A stretch of DNA of 20,046 bases from positions 1-20,046 of the IMG/VR virus record IMGVR_UViG_3300028892_000389; one strand, given 5' to 3'. The translations under genes and the position numbers were made by a program. Below, piece by piece: positions 1 through 8,300 of the stretch. Position 1 is the stretch's first letter. Every line of letters begins with the position of its first letter. The notes under the pieces are model-generated. The model was not told the origin of the DNA. It was given only the letters and a program-made list of their open reading frames with translations, and did no database searches. This DNA is from a virus.

Positions 1-17
1 CTGGAACTAGGAATCCT

Positions 18-620
18 ATGACTGGAATGCTTGAATATTATGGCCATGAACCAACAGTTCCAACTCAAGCAGATCTTTATGTTCCTGATATAACTACACA
101 AGGTGATGACATTGTCCAGCAAAATACACAAGATGTTGTCGATAATGGTTATTATGTTAGTTCAGGCTCAGGAATCTTCTCAAATAGTGGTACTATTGAA
201 GAGAATTTTGATAAGGAAGCTTATAAACAGGCACTAATGGCAGGTACTCAGGTAGAGTATTTGAAGCAAATTGGAGTCCCTGAAAACAAATTAGAATATT
301 TTGAGTCTAATATTAATATGGATGAACTTGGTTTTGCACAGGATATATATAGCACAGGAACACAAGCATTAAGTCTACAGACTGGATCAAGCTTAGGAGA
401 TATATACGGACAGACAGAGCAGCTTCAGCAAGCTTCTGGATTAGAGTCTAGTGGATCAATTGATTATGCAAAGACAAAGGCAACAAAGGGAGTAATGGGT
501 GACTATCTAAACCAACAGAAAGGATTGCAGACTCAGTTAGCAAGCTCCAAGAGTACTTTCTTCCAAGGGGCTGCAGAAGAGTTCTGGGATAACTTAACAA
601 ACATGGATAAATTTGGTTAA
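18..620 (+). CDS. Unrecognised phage protein, probable virion-associated, possibly 5'-partial
   Basis: A 200-residue open frame rich in Gln, Ser, Gly and Asp; no signal peptide, membrane segment or catalytic motif is visible. The C-terminal half (from about residue 105) has repeated Gln/Ser/Gly-rich helical stretches, and the protein ends in Trp-Asp-Asn-Leu. The ATG at 18 has a weak AGGA six bases upstream, but the frame has no stop back to position 1, so the real start may lie outside the window and this could be the tail of a longer protein. It sits 16 bases before the next gene, at the head of a co-directional run leading to two giant proteins, which suggests a structural or internal virion role. 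That role is inferred from position only. Confidence 0.65.
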   Translation: MTGMLEYYGHEPTVPTQADLYVPDITTQGDDIVQQNTQDVVDNGYYVSSGSGIFSNSGTIEENFDKEAYKQALMAGTQVEYLKQIGVPENKLEYFESNINMDELGFAQDIYSTGTQALSLQTGSSLGDIYGQTEQLQQASGLESSGSIDYAKTKATKGVMGDYLNQQKGLQTQLASSKSTFFQGAAEEFWDNLTNMDKFG

Positions 621-636
621 ATAAAGGAGATATGAC

Positions 637-2043
637 ATGGCAGTAACTTATGGAAATAAGCCAAGAATAGTAGTGGAAGAAAGCCCATGGGGAGACTTCT
701 TTGCAAGTTTACCAAATACGGTACTCTCCTTTATGCAATTACAAAATCAGCTTGACTATCAGCGACAGGAAAAGGAAAAAGATAGACAGTTTAGAGAATC
801 ACAGTTATATCTAAAGGATTTATTGGATACTAAACAGCTACTTCATAAAAGTCTTTTAAAGTCTAAGGAGATTGCTCAGGCAAAAGGACTTTCATTTGAT
901 ATAGCATTTAATAAGTTAGCATCTGCTTCTCCTGAATCTGTTACATCTGCAGGACCACAGGTAGCAGGTAATTATATGAATATAGTAAATCAGAAGATTA
1001 ATCAGTTAGAAGATATGGATTCAAGGTATGATGATGAACTTAAGTTAGCTGGCTTGGGAGCTAAATATGCTATGGAGATGGATACAGATTTTAATAGTCT
1101 TATTGATGCAGATGAGTTAATTGCATATAAAAAGGCTAATCCTGAATTATTAGAACAGCTAGGTGTCACAGAGTTCCCTAAGTCCTTAGTAGAAGGAGCC
1201 ATCAATAGGCTTACAGAACCTGAAGTTAGAGAGGAACAGCGAAAGCAAAAGGATTTAAATACTGCTATAAATATTATGCAGATTCAGTGGGACTTTGATA
1301 AAACTACACCAGGATATCAAGAAGATCCTAATATTAGTGATACGGTTAGAAGTGAGCGTAGACAGGCTAAAATAGCTCATAAGTTAGGGAATATCCCTGC
1401 TATGCAGAAGCATATTATAGCATCTGAGGATTTAAAATCTACAGATCCAACTGAAGCAGATTTACTAGAACAAGATCAAGAAGATGCTGACCTTAAGGGG
1501 CGAACTTATATGGATGAAATCCAAGATCAAATTACTAGAACTAGTGACAAATTCAAGGCAACTCTTGCTTGGGGGGCTGGGCAAGATTTCAAGCAAGGTG
1601 GTTTTCTATTAAATGTAGATTCACATAAAGCAAATATAGAGAAAACTCTTGAAAATTGGTTTACTAAAACTGCTGGCGATAATACAGACAGGTCAATTAG
1701 AAAGAAATATGCAAAGTATTTTTCACAAGCTGTTGGAACAGAGGCTCAAAAAAGAACAACTGCTGTTGGAAAAATGCTCATTGATCCAGAAATAGAGAAA
1801 GTGATCGGTAAGGATGATTTGATACGGAATAGTTTTGGTTGGGACGGAAGTAATGCACAAGAGAAAGCTGCTATTCAGGTTTTTCGTACTACTATAGATA
1901 TGTATAATCTTACATCTAAATGGTCAGGAAAGTCAGGTGGAGGTATATCGAAACTATTAGAAGGACTAGGAATTTCTAAGATAACTGGAACAGGAATAGA
2001 TCCTTGGCTTAATAATAGCAGACAATCAAGGGGGACTAAGTAA
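637..2043 (+). CDS. Helix-rich probable internal virion protein, 468 aa
   Basis: The start is well supported: an AAGGAG sits about eight bases before the ATG. Residues about 25-85 are strongly charged and coiled-coil-like (Gln/Glu/Lys/Arg-rich, with heptad-spaced Leu), and much of the remainder also reads as helical. The C-terminal 40 residues are Gly/Ser-rich. No signal peptide, membrane helix or enzyme motif is visible, and I do not recognise the family. Its stop codon overlaps the next ATG by one base (TAATG), so the two are probably translationally coupled. Placement before the giant proteins suggests a virion component such as an internal or scaffold-like protein; this is inference. Confidence 0.75.
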   Translation: MAVTYGNKPRIVVEESPWGDFFASLPNTVLSFMQLQNQLDYQRQEKEKDRQFRESQLYLKDLLDTKQLLHKSLLKSKEIAQAKGLSFDIAFNKLASASPESVTSAGPQVAGNYMNIVNQKINQLEDMDSRYDDELKLAGLGAKYAMEMDTDFNSLIDADELIAYKKANPELLEQLGVTEFPKSLVEGAINRLTEPEVREEQRKQKDLNTAINIMQIQWDFDKTTPGYQEDPNISDTVRSERRQAKIAHKLGNIPAMQKHIIASEDLKSTDPTEADLLEQDQEDADLKGRTYMDEIQDQITRTSDKFKATLAWGAGQDFKQGGFLLNVDSHKANIEKTLENWFTKTAGDNTDRSIRKKYAKYFSQAVGTEAQKRTTAVGKMLIDPEIEKVIGKDDLIRNSFGWDGSNAQEKAAIQVFRTTIDMYNLTSKWSGKSGGGISKLLEGLGISKITGTGIDPWLNNSRQSRGTK

Positions 2044-2933
2044 TGGCTAATTTTACTATCAATCCAGAAGAATTAATACAGGGCATGCAAGATCCAGAAC
2101 GTGTTATAAGTGCTGGTGGTGATATATTTGAGGAACAAAAAGGAATTACTCCAGATCAGGTAGCAGCCTTGGATGCATTAATGGGCAGTTTAATCGGACC
2201 AGCAGATGAAGGTGGTTCTTTTGAGAGCTTAGGTGATATTGTATCAAATCTTAGCCCAGAACAAGCAGCTATCTTTACCCCTCCAGCTAAAAGAGATGTC
2301 CCTAATTATCTAGCAGGAGCTCTACCTGGAGATCTACCATCAGGAGATCCTAATGAATATAATTCTATGATGCATGACCCTTACTATAAAGAAAAAATTC
2401 AACATCCAGGTACTTTTGAGGAATATGTTAGTAGCCAACCAGAAGCTAGAAGGGCTGGAATTAAGCTTCAAGAAAAAAGGTTCTTTCTTCAGTCTCAGTT
2501 TCCTGAGGTAGAAGGAGATATATCTCAAATAACTAGTAGTAAAAAGATTCAATCTGAGATTTTCAATAAAGCTGATGAATATGCTGAATCTGTAGTTGAT
2601 TCTAGTTATCATCAAATATTATCTAAAGAATATCAATTGAAGATACAGCCTATATTAGAATCTTTAAATTATATTGAAGATAAGGATGATTATAATGCTA
2701 CTTTAAACTTGCTTACAGATCTTAAAACTAGCATTACTGGTTCTACTGAATTAGTTGAGACTGTTGTAAACAAAGGCTCTATATTTAGCAATGATCAGAT
2801 GGCAGAATTTTTATCTTTTCCAAAGGAAAGGCAGGATGCTATAAAGCTCCAGATGAATGAGGACGAGAGAAACGAATTATTAAGTTATAAGAAGAGCCGA
2901 GGTATTAATCTAGCAGGATTCCAAAAAAAGTAA
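2043..2933 (+). CDS. Unrecognised acidic helical phage protein, 296 aa
   Basis: This gene starts inside the previous stop codon (TAATG), a usual sign of coupled translation. The protein is acidic and reads as mostly helical. An N-terminal region of about 110 residues is rich in Gly, Pro and Asp, and charged helices follow. There are no Cys pairs, no P-loop, and no membrane or signal segment. It stops only six bases before the ATG of the first giant gene, so it belongs to the same transcription unit. A structural or internal virion role fits the context, but no family can be named from sequence alone. Confidence 0.72.
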   Translation: MANFTINPEELIQGMQDPERVISAGGDIFEEQKGITPDQVAALDALMGSLIGPADEGGSFESLGDIVSNLSPEQAAIFTPPAKRDVPNYLAGALPGDLPSGDPNEYNSMMHDPYYKEKIQHPGTFEEYVSSQPEARRAGIKLQEKRFFLQSQFPEVEGDISQITSSKKIQSEIFNKADEYAESVVDSSYHQILSKEYQLKIQPILESLNYIEDKDDYNATLNLLTDLKTSITGSTELVETVVNKGSIFSNDQMAEFLSFPKERQDAIKLQMNEDERNELLSYKKSRGINLAGFQKK

Positions 2934-2939
2934 CTAGCA

Positions 2940-4592
2940 ATGCCATTAACTTACAATGACCTAGCAAAAACTCTCCGAGCACAATATCCAGGCATGTATG
3001 ATATAGATGTATGGACTAATGAAGATTTAGCTAAACGCTTTATCAACTTAGAGCCAGCACTCAAAGACTATGTATCTGATTGGGAACATCTATATGAACC
3101 TACTGCAGAAGATAGATCTGGAGATTTGTCGTTTATGTATTATCAATTTCGAGAACAAATGTCTGGAATACCAGAATGGTTTGTTGGATCTATGGCGGTT
3201 GCTACTAATATGGCAGGCATCCCTATTAGTCAAAATCTAGGTGCTTGGTCTGAAGAAATGCGAGCTGAATCTGCTGAATGGACAAGAAATTATCTTACAG
3301 AAAATCCTGAAATAGCAGGATACTTGAAATGGATTGAGGAAGAACCTATCACATTAGATAACTGGTGGCATTTGGAGATCTTCCAGAGAAGTCTAGCTCA
3401 AGCTGCTCCTTCTATGGTTACTATGATTGTTACAGATTTACTGCTAATTCCTATTACAGGTGGTGTGGGAGCCTTAGTTACAAAGGCAAAGGCTGGTAAG
3501 AAGTTCTTAGATGTATATAGAGGTATAAAAGGAGCAAGAAAGGTTGCCAGGGGTATTGATGTGGCTGAGGATGTTGGTGAGTTTGCGAAATTAGCTAAAA
3601 CAGTAGATAGAGCTAGGACAGCAGGTACTATGTTTTCTATGGGAGTATATGAAGCTGCTGGAGAATATTCAGAAGCTATGAGTTATCTTGTAGATGAGAA
3701 AGGTATGGATCCTATGCAGGCACAGGAGATTGCAACTGCATCTGCTGCTATAGTTGGTACTATCAATGGTATTATAGAGTATATGCCTTATGGAATGTTT
3801 AAGAATCAATTATTTACTAGTGCTGCTAAGAAGCAAGCTAATTCTAAAATTATAAAACGTGTTGCTGATTCATTCTTAAAAGATAGTAAGATAGCTAGGG
3901 GTGTGGCTAGAATTGGCAAGGGCGCTATTCAGCAGGGACTTGCTGAAGGAGGACAGGAGTGGGCACAACATATGGTTCAAACCCTTTCTCAGTTTGCATA
4001 TAAAAGTGGTTATGGAGATACAGAAGAAACAGCATTTGAAGAGTTTATAAAACAGGCTACTTCTCCACAAGCAATATCAGCTGCACATGCAGGTGGATCT
4101 ATGGGTGTATTAATGGGACCATTGGCTGTTGGTGGCCAAGGCTTAATTGCTAGACAGAGAAGAGTACTCGAAAGAGAGGATGAGCTTGGCGTATCCTTTG
4201 TAGGTGAACGTCCTCCACCACTAGATGTTGAAGAAGAGGGTATTACTGTAGAAGCTAAACTTGTTGAGGAAGATCTCTCTAAGAATGAATTGATAATGCG
4301 TTCATTTACAGGACAAAATCTAGATAATCTTAGTCTAAATACTCAAGTTGCAATGGATGCTATAGAAGAAGAGTTTGGTTCTCCTTCAGACATACAAACT
4401 GATCCTGAGATAGAAGCTAACTGGAAAGGTGCATTAGAAGATATTGTAACAGACGATCCTGGAGCTTTTGAGGATATACCCGATAGAGACCTTGCATTAG
4501 AAGCAATTGAAGAAAGATTAGGTGAAGATTTCAGGGTGTTGAAGAAGCTTGGACTCCACCTGCTGAAGAAGCTCCTCCTGTTGAAGAGGTAG
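2940..4592 (+). CDS. Giant virion polyprotein, N-terminal fragment (membrane-active region)
   Basis: First of three frame-broken pieces of one about 2,300-residue protein. Visible features: a Trp-rich N-terminal region; a hydrophobic stretch at about residues 158-180; and Gly/Ala-rich amphipathic segments near residues 270-290 and 380-400. Near residue 340 there is a Glu-Gly-Gly-Gln-Glu-Trp-x-Gln motif of a kind often seen in very large phage proteins with membrane-interacting helices. The normal protein ends near Glu-Asp-Phe (about 4529). Beyond that this frame turns into a low-complexity Leu/Lys run to the TAG at 4590, while the frame one base back reads as a sensible Pro/Glu/Ala linker. 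No clear ribosome binding site precedes the ATG, so coupling to the upstream gene is likely. Inferred role: ejected virion protein that helps DNA or cargo cross the host envelope. Confidence 0.7.
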   Translation: MPLTYNDLAKTLRAQYPGMYDIDVWTNEDLAKRFINLEPALKDYVSDWEHLYEPTAEDRSGDLSFMYYQFREQMSGIPEWFVGSMAVATNMAGIPISQNLGAWSEEMRAESAEWTRNYLTENPEIAGYLKWIEEEPITLDNWWHLEIFQRSLAQAAPSMVTMIVTDLLLIPITGGVGALVTKAKAGKKFLDVYRGIKGARKVARGIDVAEDVGEFAKLAKTVDRARTAGTMFSMGVYEAAGEYSEAMSYLVDEKGMDPMQAQEIATASAAIVGTINGIIEYMPYGMFKNQLFTSAAKKQANSKIIKRVADSFLKDSKIARGVARIGKGAIQQGLAEGGQEWAQHMVQTLSQFAYKSGYGDTEETAFEEFIKQATSPQAISAAHAGGSMGVLMGPLAVGGQGLIARQRRVLEREDELGVSFVGERPPPLDVEEEGITVEAKLVEEDLSKNELIMRSFTGQNLDNLSLNTQVAMDAIEEEFGSPSDIQTDPEIEANWKGALEDIVTDDPGAFEDIPDRDLALEAIEERLGEDFRVLKKLGLHLLKKLLLLKR

Positions 4593-5269
4593 CTCCAGAA
4601 GCAGTAGTAGAACCAACAGAAGAAGTTCCTCCTGTTACCGTAATAGAAGAAGAACCTGAGCCAGGAGAGGTGGTAGAAAGAGAAGCTCCTAAAGATCTAT
4701 TTAAGAAGAAAGCTCCAGCTGAAGTAACCCCTGAAGATGTTCATAAAGCAGCGGAAGCAGTTGGTATGGCATGGGATGATGATGCAGACTTTATGGCTCT
4801 TTCCAAGAAAGTTACAGGTCAAGAACGTATAGATGATATGACCTCTGAAGAGAGGGCTAGTCTTATTTCTGAGATAGAGAAGGCTCCAGCTGAAGAGGAA
4901 TATTTATGGAGCAAAAAAGATCAAGAAGTATATTTATGGAGCAAAGAAGATCAAACTGTATATACAGCAAGTAAGGTGTGGAAAGATTCTATGCCTGCAG
5001 CTACCCCTGAGCAAATTGCAAAGTATCCAGTAAAACCTCTTCCAGAAGAAGCTCCAGCTAAAGAGAGGCAACAACCAATTATACCTCCAGTACCCATTAC
5101 TAATGAGGAAAAGCGTGTTATGCTTGTAGAATCTGCTGAGGAGATACAACAGCTTCAGAAGGAGGGTCTTTTCTATACTACTCCTGGTGCAAAACAATAT
5201 TTTAACTTGGAGATGTACGTATTCCTGATGTTGACAAGAAGTTTAGTGGTCTGGGTACGAGATTTGTAA
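4526..5269 (+). CDS. Giant virion polyprotein, middle fragment (linkers and small modules)
   Basis: Continuation of the giant protein in the -1 frame relative to 2940-4592; open from 4526 with no credible start of its own (a GTG at 4670 is the nearest candidate). It opens with a Pro/Glu/Ala-rich linker and continues with a small helical module (about 4724-4880). Next is a 10-codon tandem repeat with YLWSK at its core, then an EAPAKE linker. A stretch leading to Lys-Gln-Tyr-Phe-Asn-Leu (about 5192-5209) follows. After that this frame becomes implausible and the sequence continues naturally in the next -1 frame as Gly-Asp-Val-Arg-Ile-Pro. Most likely one gene broken by two single-base losses, rather than a separate gene. 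Confidence 0.6.
   Translation, partial: RFQGVEEAWTPPAEEAPPVEEVAPEAVVEPTEEVPPVTVIEEEPEPGEVVEREAPKDLFKKKAPAEVTPEDVHKAAEAVGMAWDDDADFMALSKKVTGQERIDDMTSEERASLISEIEKAPAEEEYLWSKKDQEVYLWSKEDQTVYTASKVWKDSMPAATPEQIAKYPVKPLPEEAPAKERQQPIIPPVPITNEEKRVMLVESAEEIQQLQKEGLFYTTPGAKQYFNLEMYVFLMLTRSLVVWVRDL
4901..4960 (+). repeat. 30-bp in-frame tandem duplication
   Basis: Two adjacent 30-base units (4901-4930 and 4931-4960) differ at about four positions and encode YLWSKKDQEV and YLWSKEDQTV. The length is a whole number of codons, so the repeat extends the protein without shifting frame. It lies in a linker region of the giant protein, between the small helical module and the GNAT-like domain, where length changes are probably tolerated. 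Confidence 0.85.
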
Positions 5270-5310
5270 ATGCTAAGAAGAAAGAATTTTTAGCAAAAGG
5301 TCATGATCAT

Positions 5311-8300
5311 ATGGAAATTATAGCACAGCCAGGATCAGAAGGCTTCTGGGAAAAGCAGGGCTTTTATCATACTGGAGTAACTGAGGATTATCGTGATCCT
5401 GAGACTGGAGAGTTATTAGAACCACATAGTAAAATGAGATTAGACTTACCTGTTGTATCTAAAGAAGCTCCAGCTGAAGAGGGTGAAATGATTACCCTGT
5501 ATAGGGCTGTTCCTGTAGATAAGGAAAATATAGTGATAGATGGCAATATTGTTTCTCCTGCTGATAATAATGATGCTAGGGCAATAATGGAAAAGTTTGG
5601 GCAACGTGGAGTGTGGGCAGCAAGAAAGAGAGAAGATGCTAAAGGGCAAGGTGGAAAACAGGATAAGATGCTAAAGTTTAAAGTACCTAGGAAATGGTAT
5701 GAGCAGAAGGCTAAAGAGCTTGGATTAGAAGGTGATGAACAGATAAATATGTTCTTAGGTGGTATCCCTGCAAAATATTTAGTTAAAGATGAAGCTCCAA
5801 CTGGACTTACAGAAGAGGAAGCAGAAGCAAAATTAGCAGAGTATCTAGGACCTATAGAAAGAGTACAATTTCCTGCAGCAAAATCTTTTGATGACATACA
5901 TGCTATTGTTGATGGTAAGCGGGTTGAACTAACTAAAATACAAAAAGAACAGCTTAATAAAATTAGGGAGGGCAAGGATAGTGCTAGCAAGTATATGCGA
6001 GCTGGGGCTGAAGTTGCTCATCTAAAGTTTGGAAGGGACTTAATTCGCCAACAAGAAGCTCCAGAAATTGTTGAGCCAAAAGCTCCTGTCATAGATGATA
6101 TCAAGGAAGTAAAGGGCAATCGTTTTGCTAATGAGAAAGAGATTGATGAGGTTCAGGAAGTTGATATCAGTGAGACCAGAGAAGGGTTAGCTGACATAGA
6201 AGGAACTAGTGACTATAGAAACTTTAATAATATCAATGCAAAGATTAATCATGCATTAGGTATTAGGATATTTAAGGAGACCGAGAAAGCATGGCATACA
6301 CAGCAAATTATAGGTAATTATGCTAATGCTGATGAAGCAATAGATGCTACTATCGAAGAGTTTACTACAGTTAAAGATAATAAGGGTAATATTATAACTC
6401 CTGGTATTAGACCTGAAGTTCTTACTCCTGGAATACGTAATGCTCTTAGGAATAATTACTATAGACTGCATAATATGGATAGAACTAATCAGAATGATCC
6501 TTCTAAGAATGATCAAGTTAATGCTGAAGTTATACTCCCTACTCATGGAATACCTAGGATACAGATTAAGAAAGAAAAAAATAAGATCCTTAAGAAGACT
6601 AATCCTAGTTATGCAACCTCACTGTCAGCTGTTACTGATAGAGATCTTGTCTGGATATCTCCTAGAGATATTTACGATAGAAAAATAACGGCAGATATAC
6701 TAGACCATAGCATTGTAGAAACAAATAGTAGATATCAGCCTATCACTACAAATGAAGTATTAACACTGCATTACTCTGAAGCAAATAAGGGTCTCTATGC
6801 TTTTTCCTTTGTAAAGGGTGAGGGTAAAATTGCATTCACAAAGATCAATCCTGAACATAAAGAGCTAGCAAAAGATGTTAAAAAATTAAGAGAGTACTGG
6901 AAGAATGAAGGTATGTCTAAAGAAGATATTGGGAATTACATATTGGATCCTAGTCTAAAGCATACTTTTCCTAATCCTGATGGGACTGGAGATATAGTAT
7001 TAGATCCTGTTAACCTATCTGCAGCTAATGTAGCTAGATATGAAGCTATTAAGAGGCATTATCCTAAGTTCCTAGATGATCCTGGTGGGATGCCTAATGT
7101 GTTTAAGCGCATGAAGATACCAATGACTCCTACTATACAGTTAAAAGATTTTCGTCCTGTTAAAGTAAAGATTGTTAATAAAGATAATCTTGTATATGTC
7201 TATCCAGATCGAGTTGTTAAAGCTACTGAAACTGGTATCTATAAGGGTGATGGCGGTACTCCTACATCTAAACAGTTCTTTAAAGATTCAGCTAAACTAT
7301 GGGGAGAAGGTGCAAATAGTCGAATTTCTAAGAATGTAATATATGAAAATAATGAATTAGGTACTTTGATGGTTAAGCATTTAATGTTTCAACCACAAGG
7401 AAATGCTTTAATTTATGAGAACTATGGTCAGGAAAATGAGAAGCTGATAGGTGAACTTCGTGATGGTGATATTTATGCATTTAATAAACCTAAAGCATGG
7501 ACCAAAACTAGCCTTGATAAGTATCTGAAAGACAATGATCTCATAGGAGCCGATTCTAAGCGCCTTATTGATGCCTTTACGGACGAAACTGCAGATAACA
7601 TAGGTAGACTGACATCTGCAGTAAATAGTGTCTTAGAGGTCCCTAAATTCAAGGAATTAAGCCTACCATCAATTAATGATCAATTAGAGTTCATTAGTTC
7701 TAAAGAAGGATTGCTTAAACAATTAGTTCGTAAAGTGGCTAGTCCAGAGGAGATGGAGCTTATTGATCATCTTCTTACAAGTGATGAAGCAAAGGTTACT
7801 ACCGATTCATTTGGTGAGTTTGCTAAAAGTGGAGAGACATTTGAAGTTCAAGGTGAATCTCTAGGCTTTATTTATAGTACTGAAGGACGAAAAGATAAGA
7901 CTCCATATCCAGATCAACATCATAATTATGTTAGGGATGAAGCATTACAGCAAGCTTGGAGTGATTATTATATACCAAAAATGCATGAACAAATTCGTAA
8001 TGTATTTAATAAGTCGAGAGGTAAAGTGATAGATAATATTGCTAGCTTTGCAAATCATATACGCAATAGAGATACTGAATCTATTGATGATCCCACAGCA
8101 GATTCCTTTGAAGTAGGTATGGGCTTACATTATTCAGGTGCACAATTCCTTGATGTATTAATGCAGAAAAAAGGTGTTATCCCTGCAGTTCAAGTAGCTA
8201 ATCAAAAAGGCATTTCTGAGAAGATGCAGTCAGATATACAGGGAATATTAGATCGTAATGAAGTAAGTCCTTCAAAGAAAAATGCTAGTACTATATATGA

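Noticed and set aside
4520-5269. Programmed -1 ribosomal frameshifting in the giant gene
   Set aside because: No slippery heptamer of the X-XXY-YYZ type and no obvious downstream pseudoknot at either break; two separate sites, each repaired by one homopolymer base, fit sequence error or decay better.
5388-5990. 200-residue reverse-strand open frame under the giant gene
   Set aside because: Ser/Leu/Ile-rich shadow of the forward coding sequence; no ribosome binding site and no protein-like pattern.
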